The notes under the pieces are model-generated. The model was not told the origin of the DNA, did not search any database, and saw only the letters and a list, made by a program, of their open reading frames with translations. From Nitriliruptorales bacterium (GTDB lineage Bacteria > Actinomycetota > Nitriliruptoria > Euzebyales > Egibacteraceae), in assembly GCA_009379795.1 (NCBI GenBank), contig WHTC01000004.1, positions 1-44,524 on the forward strand: a stretch of 44,524 bases of DNA, in the 5' to 3' direction. The position numbers and the translations under genes are program-made. Positions 16,719 to 23,829 of the stretch are shown here, in pieces; position 1 is the stretch's first letter, and each line of letters starts with the position of its first letter.

Positions 16719-18571
16719 GGTCGACCTCCGCCGCTGGTGACCGCCAGGTCGGCTTCCCACGGGAGGTCGGTGTCATCCGGCGCAGCGCCGCGGGTCTTGG
16801 CGAACATCCTGGCATAGGGCCCATTCGCGGCGATCAGCTCGCCATGAGTGCCCTGCTCCACGACGCGGCCCGCCTCGAGCATCACGATGCGGTCGGCCGC
16901 CAGGATGGTCGACAGGCGCTGGGCCACACTGACGATGGTCGACTCCTGCGGCAGGGACTCACGGATCGTCGCCTCGGTTCCGGCGTCGACCGCGGACAGG
17001 GCATCGTCCAGCACCATCACCGGCGCATTGGTGACCAACGCCCGGGCCAAGGCCAGCCGCTGGCGCTGCCCGCCGGAAAGCGTCATGCCGCGCTCACCGA
17101 CCAGCGTTTCATAGCCCTCCGGAAGTGCGCTGACGAAATGGTGCGCCCCGGCCAGACGGCAGACCCCCTCGACCTCCGCCCGGGTTGCGCCGGGACGGGC
17201 GAAGGCGACGTTGTGGTACACGCTGGCGCTGAACAGGAAGGCCTCCTGCTCGACGAAGGCGATGCCACGGCGGATCGTGGCGCGGCTGAGCGTGCGCAGG
17301 TCGTGGCCGTCGAGCTCGACCGCGCCGACCGCCGGGTCGTACAGCCGCGCCAGCAACTGCACGAGTGCGGTCTTGCCGGATCCGCTGGTGCCGACGATGG
17401 CGACGTGCTCGCCCGGTCCGACCTCGAGCGAAACGTCGTGCAGCACCCGGCGAGGGACGCGCGAAGGGTCCGCTGCCTCCTGGTCGAAGGCGAAGTCGAC
17501 GTGTCGCCAGGCCACCCGGCCCTCGATGGTCTGGAGTTCGAGCGCATCGGGCGCGTCCACCAGCACCGGCTCGCGGTCCAGGAGCTCGTACAGCCGCCGC
17601 GCCGAGGTGTTGGCCCGCGCCGCGATGTTGAGGAAGAAGCCGAGGCGCCGCACCGGCTGGCCCAGCAGGAAGATGTAGGCGTTGAACAGGACAAGAGTGC
17701 CGATGGACAGCTCGCCGGCGAGGACCTGCCGCCCACCCACCAGCAGCACGGCGGCGCTGCCGATGCCAAGAATTCCGCTCATGGTCGGAAAGATCGACGT
17801 GAAGATTCGCGCGACGTCGAGCCGCCGGGTGAACAGCGCCTCGTTCTCGGTCTCATAGGCCGTTGCGGTGCGACGCTCCGCCGTGAACGCCTGGACGATG
17901 CGGATCTGGGTGAGTGACTCCTGTAACCGAGCGGTCAGACCACCGGTCGCCCGCTGCACGGCCAGGAAGCGCGGACCCAGGCGGCCCGCGCCGGTCACCG
18001 CCAGGACGGCGAGGATCGGGACCGGTGCCAGCGCAACGGCCGCCAACAGGGAGTCGATGCCGGTGAGGATCGCCACCGCGCCCGCCACCAGCACGGCGAT
18101 GGTGATGAGCTCGGCCACCGCGGTGGCTGCGAACTGGCGCACCTTCTCCGTGTCGTCGGTCACCCGGGTCATGAGCTGGCCGACGCTGGCCTTGTCGTGG
18201 AAGGCCGTATCGAGGCGCAGCAGACGGTCCGACACCGCGCGGCGCAGGTCGGCGGCGACCATGCGGCCGACCCACGCGGTGCCGTAGCGTTGCAGGAACG
18301 ACAGTCCACCGCGCGCTACCGCGATCACCAGCAGCAGCATCGCGCCGGCCAGCAATCGGCCGCGCCCCGCGGGGGGGCCGGGCAGCCAGGCCAGTCCCCC
18401 GGCACCCTGGTCGATGGCGGCGTCGATGATCTGGCCCAACACGCGCGGGATCGCCAGCGCCAGAAGGGTCGCGCCGATGGCCGCGCCATACGCGCCGGCC
18501 GCCGGCCAGATGATTGGACGGAGGTGGCCAAGCAGCCGGACCAGCGCCTGCGCCCGCAGTCGTCGAATCAG
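16715..18571 (-). CDS. ABC exporter half-transporter B (ATPase with degenerate catalytic site)
   Basis: About 618 residues: N-terminal six-helix domain (segments near 22-45, 75-95, 150-192, 268-305), then the ATPase. Walker A GTSGSGKT is at 394-401 and the canonical signature LSGGQ at 498-502, but Walker B ends VLDDAL with Asp523 in place of the catalytic Glu, and the H-loop His is Gln551 (VAQRLST). Together with LSTGQ in the partner these define one consensus and one degenerate ATP site. Start: the best ribosome site, GGAGGG (18579-18584 on this strand), precedes a CTG codon at 18571 by 7 bases; ATG 18700 is in frame, but its extension looks non-coding. A CTG start is therefore proposed, tentatively. 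Confidence 0.88.
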   Translation of the reverse strand: MIRRLRAQALVRLLGHLRPIIWPAAGAYGAAIGATLLALAIPRVLGQIIDAAIDQGAGGLAWLPGPPAGRGRLLAGAMLLLVIAVARGGLSFLQRYGTAWVGRMVAADLRRAVSDRLLRLDTAFHDKASVGQLMTRVTDDTEKVRQFAATAVAELITIAVLVAGAVAILTGIDSLLAAVALAPVPILAVLAVTGAGRLGPRFLAVQRATGGLTARLQESLTQIRIVQAFTAERRTATAYETENEALFTRRLDVARIFTSIFPTMSGILGIGSAAVLLVGGRQVLAGELSIGTLVLFNAYIFLLGQPVRRLGFFLNIAARANTSARRLYELLDREPVLVDAPDALELQTIEGRVAWRHVDFAFDQEAADPSRVPRRVLHDVSLEVGPGEHVAIVGTSGSGKTALVQLLARLYDPAVGAVELDGHDLRTLSRATIRRGIAFVEQEAFLFSASVYHNVAFARPGATRAEVEGVCRLAGAHHFVSALPEGYETLVGERGMTLSGGQRQRLALARALVTNAPVMVLDDALSAVDAGTEATIRESLPQESTIVSVAQRLSTILAADRIVMLEAGRVVEQGTHGELIAANGPYARMFAKTRGAAPDDTDLPWEADLAVTSGGGRP

Positions 18572-18687
18572 CGCTGAACCCTCCCTGGCTTCCGCATGGA
18601 AGGGGGAACGGTTGGCACGCTGTCTGCATTCCCGGCTCCTGTCCGTTGGATCGCCCCGCGTCCCACACCTTTCGGTTCGGCTGTGGT

Positions 18688-18710
18688 GAACTTCGGTCAT
18701 GCCGAAGTTC
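18688..18710 (+). promoter_or_regulatory. Perfect inverted repeat centred on the ATPase start codon
   Basis: GAACTTCGG (18688-18696) and CCGAAGTTC (18702-18710) are perfect 9-base arms; the 5-base spacer contains the ATG (18699-18701). As DNA it could be an operator in the divergent exporter/ATPase promoter region; as RNA it would hold the start codon in a hairpin loop. Confidence 0.55.
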
Positions 18711-20048
18711 GTCAATCGTGAACGAGAGTTGGCTGCGCTGGAGCGGGCTGTTGGAGCGCAGCCAGGGCTCGCGGTGCTCTCGGGGCGTCGGCGCGTGGGC
18801 AAGACCGCGCTGCTGGACCGCTTCGCGCACGACCGGCGGGCCGTGTTCCTGCCGGGGACACGAGCGCCGGTGGCCGAGGCGCTGCGCCGGTTGGAGGAGC
18901 GCGTGCGCCTGGCCGCGCCGCCGTTGCCCGGCGACCTGCTCGACCTCGGCCACCTGGAGAGCTGGGACGCCGCCCTCGGGTACCTGCTGGCCCGCGCCCG
19001 CGACGAACCCCTGCTCGTCGTGCTCGACGAGTTCCCCTACCTGTGCGAGACCGACCCGGCGCTCCCCTCGACCCTGCAGGCGCGCTGGGACCACCGCGGG
19101 GAGTCCAGACTGTCGCTGGTGCTGGCGGGCAGCCATGTGGGATTGATGGAGGAGTTGGTGACCGCGGACGCCCCGCTGTTCGGGCGCGCCGACGCGCACC
19201 TGCGCCTGGCGCCGTTCGGCTGGCGGGAGGCGGGGCTGCTCGTCGGCGGAGACGAACCGGCAGCATGGCTGGAGGCGTACGTGACCGTTGGCGGGATGCC
19301 CCGCTACCTGGCGCTGTGGGACCCGCGGATGGACGCCCGCACCAACCTCACCGACGCGCTCGACGGCCCCGGCGCCCCCCTGGGCGATGAGGGCACTGTC
19401 GTGCTGCAGGAACTGGCGCCGGGGTCAGCGGCCGCCCGGGTGCTGGAACTCGTGGCGCTGGGAGCGGACACCTTCACCGCCGTGCGCGAGCGCGCCGGTC
19501 TGGCGCCCGCGAGCACCAGCGAGGCGCTGGGGAGCCTGGAGTCCCTGGGGCTGATCGAGCGGCATACGCCGGTGAGCGAGGATCCCCGCCGCACCCGCCG
19601 CGTGCGCTACACCGTGCGCGACCCGTTCCTGCGGATCTGGCTCGGTGTAGTCCAGCCCCACCGGGAGGCCTTCGAGTTGGGCCGCGGCACCGGCGTGCTC
19701 GCCGCCGCCCGGGAGGAATTGGCCGTCAGCCAGGCGCTGACCCTGAAGGCCGTCGCCCGCGACTGGGTCGGTGAGCGCGAGCAGGCCACCTGCGGGCCCT
19801 GGTGGCCGGCGGGCGGCGGACAGAACGCTGTCGATGCACTGGTCCTGCGGGGTGGGGCGGCGGTCGCCGCCGCCAGCGCGGTCTGGGCGACCGGGGTGGA
19901 CGGCAACGCCCTGCGCCAGGCCCTGCGCGCCGCGCTTGCCACGTCACCGCACCACACCGCGGACACCCTTTACGTAGTGGCCCGTGACGGCGAGCAGGTC
20001 CTCACACCCGCCGACCTCTACCAGGAGGCTCCCGCGCCGGTCCCCTGA
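18699..20048 (+). CDS. Archaeal-type ATPase with C-terminal DUF234-like domain
   Basis: 449 residues. The N-terminal AAA+ (STAND-like archaeal ATPase) domain begins FVNRERELAALERAV, with Walker A SGRRRVGKT (about 28-36) and Walker B PLLVVLDEFPYL (D110, E111), then SLVLAGSHVGLMEEL. A winged-helix segment follows (FTAVRERAGLAPASTSEALGS and SLGLIERHTPV), then the DUF234-like region YTVRDPFLRIWLGVVQPHRE and a C-terminal stretch with VDALVLRGG and LYVVARDG, resembling a nuclease-like fold. Such proteins are widespread in archaea and sporadic in bacteria, of unproven function; some are thought to be defence- or mobile-element-linked. It is divergent from the ABC exporter, and its start codon lies in a perfect inverted repeat. 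Confidence 0.85.
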   Translation: MPKFVNRERELAALERAVGAQPGLAVLSGRRRVGKTALLDRFAHDRRAVFLPGTRAPVAEALRRLEERVRLAAPPLPGDLLDLGHLESWDAALGYLLARARDEPLLVVLDEFPYLCETDPALPSTLQARWDHRGESRLSLVLAGSHVGLMEELVTADAPLFGRADAHLRLAPFGWREAGLLVGGDEPAAWLEAYVTVGGMPRYLALWDPRMDARTNLTDALDGPGAPLGDEGTVVLQELAPGSAAARVLELVALGADTFTAVRERAGLAPASTSEALGSLESLGLIERHTPVSEDPRRTRRVRYTVRDPFLRIWLGVVQPHREAFELGRGTGVLAAAREELAVSQALTLKAVARDWVGEREQATCGPWWPAGGGQNAVDALVLRGGAAVAAASAVWATGVDGNALRQALRAALATSPHHTADTLYVVARDGEQVLTPADLYQEAPAPVP

Positions 20049-20090
20049 TCGTGGACGGCCCGGTCCGCTGATCGTGGACGGCCCGGTCCG
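20045..20090. repeat. Tandem 23-base duplication at the end of the ATPase gene
   Basis: Two perfect 23-base copies (20045-20067 and 20068-20090) sit head to tail; the first contains the TGA stop of the ATPase gene. A diverged partial copy (about 20036-20044) precedes them. Each copy holds CTGATCGTGG and CCCGGTCCG. It looks like a recent slippage duplication that may also reshape the 3' UTR. Confidence 0.85.
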
Positions 20091-20092
20091 CT

Positions 20093-21031
20093 TCACAAGG
20101 ATCGGCCTCCCCACGCAGAACGGCGCCGGGAGCGGGCTGTGGTGGCGAGCACGACGCCGGCGAGGATGACCCCGGCGCCGAGCAGTTGGGTCGCCGAGGG
20201 GCGCTCGCCGAGAAGGATGACGCCCAGAACCATCGACCCGACCGGCTGGAGGAGCAGCAGGACGGAGGTCATGGCCGCGGGCAGGCGTGGCAACGACACG
20301 GAGATCAGCAACCACCCGATCACCTGCGAGGTGAGGGCGAGCACGGCCAGCCAGCCGTGGCCTGGCCAGGACGGCACCAGGTCGACCCCTCCGGTCAGTG
20401 CCCCGAGCAGCGCCGCCGCCACGGCGCCCACGGCGGTGGCGTCGGCGAGCGGTCCAGCAGGCCGCCGGAGATCATCGTTGCCCTGGCGCAGGATGAGCAG
20501 GAACGCGCCATAGGCCAGCGCGGTGCCGATCCCGAAGACCGCCCCGAGGGCCGGGTTGGCGCCGTACGCGCCCTCGCCGACCACACCCGACAGCAGCACG
20601 ACGCCCAGCAGGACGGTCGGCACCGCGACCACCAGGCCCCGCCCGGGACGCTCTCCGAGCAGCAGCCAGGCGGCCAACCCGACGACCACAACCTGGAGGT
20701 TGCCGAGCACGGTCCCCAGCCCCGCCCCGACCGCATCGATCGCGTGGTGCCAGAGCACCAGGTCCACCGCGAAACAGATGCCTGCGATCATCGCCAACCG
20801 CCGTGCTCGCGCGGCGCGAGGGCCATAGCGTCGCCGCTCGCGGGCGGCGAGGAGGTACAGCACCGGCAGCGCATACGCGCACCGGAAGACGGCGGCCGTC
20901 GCGGGCTCGACGTCAGCGAGGCGCACGAGGACCGCGGAGAAGGCGATGCACAGCGCACCCGCGACACCGCTCAGGACCGGCCGCTGCCCGAAGATGCCCG
21001 GGCGTGCCGGCGGTGCCACCCCGACTGCCAT
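20093..21031 (-). CDS. EamA/DMT-superfamily membrane transporter
   Basis: 312 residues, about ten hydrophobic helices in two EamA repeats: the first around VLSGVAGALCIAFSAVLVRL to LLLGERPGRGLVVAVPTVLL, the second around ALGAVFGIGTALAYGAFLLI to VILLGERPSATQLLGAGVIL. Each repeat ends with the family LGERP signature. Members export amino acids, nucleosides or other metabolites, or scavenge them; the substrate is undetermined. ATG 21031 is supported by AGGAG 8 bases upstream. It follows the EAL-DICT gene on the same strand by 47 bases and converges with the ATPase gene. Confidence 0.87.
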   Translation of the reverse strand: MAVGVAPPARPGIFGQRPVLSGVAGALCIAFSAVLVRLADVEPATAAVFRCAYALPVLYLLAARERRRYGPRAARARRLAMIAGICFAVDLVLWHHAIDAVGAGLGTVLGNLQVVVVGLAAWLLLGERPGRGLVVAVPTVLLGVVLLSGVVGEGAYGANPALGAVFGIGTALAYGAFLLILRQGNDDLRRPAGPLADATAVGAVAAALLGALTGGVDLVPSWPGHGWLAVLALTSQVIGWLLISVSLPRLPAAMTSVLLLLQPVGSMVLGVILLGERPSATQLLGAGVILAGVVLATTARSRRRSAWGGRSL

Positions 21032-21078
21032 GTCCAGCGCTCCTGATGACCGCCACGGCGGCGGCCCAACGGGTGACC

Positions 21079-22506
21079 CTACCGTGCGGCCTTCTCCCCC
21101 GCGACACGGCGCAGCAGGCTGGCCCCGGCGGCGGCGACGAGTTCCCGGTCGTGGGTGAGCGCCACGTCGAAGCGTGGTCGTCCGTCAGGACCGAGCCCCG
21201 GCTGCTCGGCGGCGACCAGTGCAGCCGCGAAGCCGGGGGCGATCACCACCACGCTCCACTCCCCCGCCAGAGGGTCCTCCGGATCGATCGCGACCCCCGG
21301 CACGCCGGGCGCCGGTTGCGGCCTCATGCCCGGAGCGAACACCCCGACGACCAGGGTGTCTTCCGCCAGATGGGCCCAGCGTCGCTGCGCCTCGGAGGTG
21401 AACAGGTCAGGGCGTGGAAAGGAGCCGAGCACGATTCCGCCACCGACCAGGGAGATCGCCTGACTCTCTACGAGCCGCGCGAGCGACTGGACGAGATCCT
21501 GGTTGCCCGAACGCACACGGCGGACGGCGGATACCACCTCGAACGGGGTCTGGCCGCCCGGCATTCGGGCTCGGTTCCCCAGGTCGACCGGGACCTCCGG
21601 GCGGCCGAGCCGCATCGGCAGCCGGCCCGGCCGGCCGAAGAGATAGCCCTGTCCGAGCGTGGCGCCGAGCGCGCGGGCGGCGGTCAGGTGCGCCTCCGTC
21701 TCGATGCCCTCGGCCAACAGCGCACCACCCGTGCGCTCGCACTGCTCGTTGACTGCCGCCAGGAGCGCCGCGACCTCGGGCTCGGGCCGCTGCTCAAGCA
21801 CCCGCAGGTTCAGCTTGATGACGTCGGGGCGTACCAAGGGCAGCAGGGACAGCATGCGCGGGTCGCCCCCGACATCTCCCAGAGCGATGCCGAACCCGCG
21901 GTCACGCACGGAAGCCAGGACGCGCAGCAACGCCGCGGGTCGGCTCGCCAACGCGGCCTCGGTGAGTTCGGCCACCAGCGAGAGCTCGCTGGCCCCCCGC
22001 TGCATCAGGTCCACCAGGTCGTCGGGGACCGAGGCGTCCAGAGCCCTGGGATGGACGTTCACCAGCAGCAGGAGCGAAGGGTCGAGTCGGGCGGCCAGCG
22101 CGCCCTTCACCGCCGCGCCGCGGCACATCCAATCCAACTCCTCCAGGCACCCGGCCGCCTCCGCGGTCTTGAGCAGCGCGTCGGGCTGCTCGAGAATCGA
22201 GCGACGGGGCCCGCGCGCCAGCGCCTCGAACCCGACCGCCTCGCGGGTGTCGAGCGAAACGACCGATTGGTACGCGGCGTGAATGGCGCGGTTGGCCAGG
22301 ATCGCCCGCAGCAGGGAGCGCCGGATCTCGTTCACCACGGGACGGGGGGTGCCGACCCCGGCGAGCCCCAGCCTGGTGCCCCCATCCCGCCCGCTGGCCA
22401 CCGCGGCGATCGCCGCAGACCGCAGGCTGAGCGTGGAAGCATCCTCACGGCGCGCGCCGTTGTGCGGATGGCCGTTCGTGCTGACGGTCCGGTCGGGATC
22501 GACCAC
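21079..22506 (-). CDS. EAL-DICT protein with degenerate EAL site
   Basis: About 475 residues: EAL-like domain (about 64-305) followed by a DICT sensory domain (about 320-470; TPFEVVSAVRRVRSGNQDLV, SQAISLVGGGIVLGSFPRP, then WSVVVIAPGFAAALVAAE). EAL (94-96) and E269 of AEGIE are kept, but the metal-binding DDFGTG motif is GDVGGD (G210, D211) and KLD is KLN (N233), so catalysis is doubtful and the domain may only sense c-di-GMP. DICT domains have been linked to light or ligand sensing in actinobacteria and cyanobacteria. Start: GTG 22506, just after the stop of a 21-codon frame. It lies downstream of ccsB with a gap of about 165 bases. Confidence 0.82.
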   Translation of the reverse strand: MVDPDRTVSTNGHPHNGARREDASTLSLRSAAIAAVASGRDGGTRLGLAGVGTPRPVVNEIRRSLLRAILANRAIHAAYQSVVSLDTREAVGFEALARGPRRSILEQPDALLKTAEAAGCLEELDWMCRGAAVKGALAARLDPSLLLLVNVHPRALDASVPDDLVDLMQRGASELSLVAELTEAALASRPAALLRVLASVRDRGFGIALGDVGGDPRMLSLLPLVRPDVIKLNLRVLEQRPEPEVAALLAAVNEQCERTGGALLAEGIETEAHLTAARALGATLGQGYLFGRPGRLPMRLGRPEVPVDLGNRARMPGGQTPFEVVSAVRRVRSGNQDLVQSLARLVESQAISLVGGGIVLGSFPRPDLFTSEAQRRWAHLAEDTLVVGVFAPGMRPQPAPGVPGVAIDPEDPLAGEWSVVVIAPGFAAALVAAEQPGLGPDGRPRFDVALTHDRELVAAAGASLLRRVAGEKAAR

Positions 22507-22508
22507 CG

Positions 22509-22574
22509 TCAGTCCCGCTCCCCAGACGTACCGGTCGGTCCAACGCTCGCGGACCGCGCTCCCCGCTTGAGCAC
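22509..22574 (-). CDS. Possible 21-residue leader peptide of the EAL-DICT gene
   Basis: GTG 22574 has a strong ribosome site (GAGGAGGAGAGGGGAG) ending 7 bases before it and encodes 21 residues (MLKRGARSASVG then PTGTSGERD). Its TGA ends two bases before the GTG of the EAL-DICT gene. Either this is a coupling leader peptide or a one-base indel separates the true N-terminus from the main frame. Confidence 0.45.
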   Translation of the reverse strand: MLKRGARSASVGPTGTSGERD

Positions 22575-22592
22575 GGTGCGACTCCCCTCTCC

Positions 22593-22607
22593 TCCTCGTT
22601 TCGAGGA
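22593..22607 (-). promoter_or_regulatory. Short hairpin next to the leader-peptide ribosome site
   Basis: TCCTCG-TTT-CGAGGA, a perfect 6-base-pair stem with a 3-base loop. On the minus strand its right arm runs into the GAGGAG ribosome site of the leader peptide, so it could hinder initiation; it could also be a weak terminator after ccsB. Confidence 0.4.
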
Positions 22608-22670
22608 TCCCGCACAGCCAGCCTGTCGCGCTCTTGCCCGTTGCCTTCCGTGCTCTGCGGCCGCCCTGGA

Positions 22671-23825
22671 TCAGACGCCAGCGTAACTGTGCAAGCCGAC
22701 GATCCACAGATTGACCATGTAATAGGTGACCATAAGCGCGGCGAAGGCCGCCACGGCCGTCCAGGCAGCCCGCCTCCCGCGCCAACCGCGGGTGGAGCGA
22801 GCGTGCAGGTAGGCGGCGTAGAGCGTCCACGTGAAGAACGACCCGGTTTCTTTGGGATCCCAACCCCAGTACCGCCCCCAGGCCTCCTCCGCCCAGACGG
22901 CCCCGGCAAGGATGGCGAAGGTCCAGATCGGAAAGCCGAAGGCGATCGTGCGGTAGCCGAGGTTGTCCAGTTGCGCGGCCGGCGGCAGGTAGGGCACCGC
23001 GTACCAGGTCGCGATCCCCAGCAGCGCAGCGCCCGAAGCCGCCAGGAAGGCGCCGACCGGGACGCGCCACACCACGAGTACGAACAGACCCACCACCACG
23101 AAGGGCGCCACCGGGAACAGCACCGGCGAGAGCGCGTCGCGCTGCGCCTCGGGAGGCGCCGGCCGCAGGTCCGCGCCACGGTCGTCCACATAGCCCTCGG
23201 GACGTTCCCCGGTGGTCGGAGGCATCGCCGCCGCGCCGACGGTCGAGCCCGTGAAACGGTCACCGGGGGACCCGGCGACCCGCCGCTCCGCCGTGTCCTT
23301 CACCAGGAACAGCGCGGTCGCGGCGAACCCCACCATGAAGATGGACGAGGCGACCATCGCGGCGGAGGTGTGGATCCGGATCCAGTAGCTGTCCAGCGCG
23401 GGCACCACCGGGCCGGGGTCGACCGACAGCAGGACCGCTCCGGTCATCGTGAGCACGGCCAGGGCGAGCACGAACCCCATCAGGTGCCCGTAGCCGAACC
23501 GCCGCTGCACCACGATCAGCCCAGCCGCCACCGCGAACAGCGCCATCAACGAGGAGTACTCGTACATGTTGGCCCAGGGGACCCTGCCGGCGGCGAGGCC
23601 GCGGGTGGCTGCGCTGGCCACGTGGACCCCCAGACCGAAGATCGCCAGGCCGGTGGCGAGCAACCCCACCCGCCGGCCGGCGGCCGTGCTGGCCGTGACG
23701 CCCTCGGCGCTGACCTTGGTGTAGGCGAGGCGGAAGAAGTACGCCACCATCGCCACCAGATACGACGCGAAGGCGATGGTGAACAGGGTGTTCGAAGTCT
23801 GCGCGAGCTGCTCGTGGACGACCAT
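22671..23825 (-). CDS. ccsB: Cytochrome c biogenesis protein CcsB/CcsA (System II heme handler)
   Basis: 384 residues, polytopic membrane protein of System II, which presents heme for thioether attachment to apocytochromes outside the membrane. The tryptophan-rich WWD segment is clear near the C-terminus: GAVWAEEAWGRYWGWDPKET followed by FFTWTLYAAYLHAR. Conserved His residues flank it (LDSYWIRIHTSAAM; HSYAGV at the end). A less typical hydrophilic insert at about 190-245 (GSTVGAAAMPP onward) lengthens it beyond usual forms. Four bases separate it from resB upstream, so the two are co-transcribed and their products should form the CcsBA synthetase. Confidence 0.92.
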   Translation of the reverse strand: MVVHEQLAQTSNTLFTIAFASYLVAMVAYFFRLAYTKVSAEGVTASTAAGRRVGLLATGLAIFGLGVHVASAATRGLAAGRVPWANMYEYSSLMALFAVAAGLIVVQRRFGYGHLMGFVLALAVLTMTGAVLLSVDPGPVVPALDSYWIRIHTSAAMVASSIFMVGFAATALFLVKDTAERRVAGSPGDRFTGSTVGAAAMPPTTGERPEGYVDDRGADLRPAPPEAQRDALSPVLFPVAPFVVVGLFVLVVWRVPVGAFLAASGAALLGIATWYAVPYLPPAAQLDNLGYRTIAFGFPIWTFAILAGAVWAEEAWGRYWGWDPKETGSFFTWTLYAAYLHARSTRGWRGRRAAWTAVAAFAALMVTYYMVNLWIVGLHSYAGV

Positions 23826-23829
23826 GGAC

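Noticed and set aside
22507-23070. N-terminal extension of the EAL-DICT frame into ccsB
   Set aside because: It overlaps the supported ccsB gene on the same strand in another frame and shows no domain.
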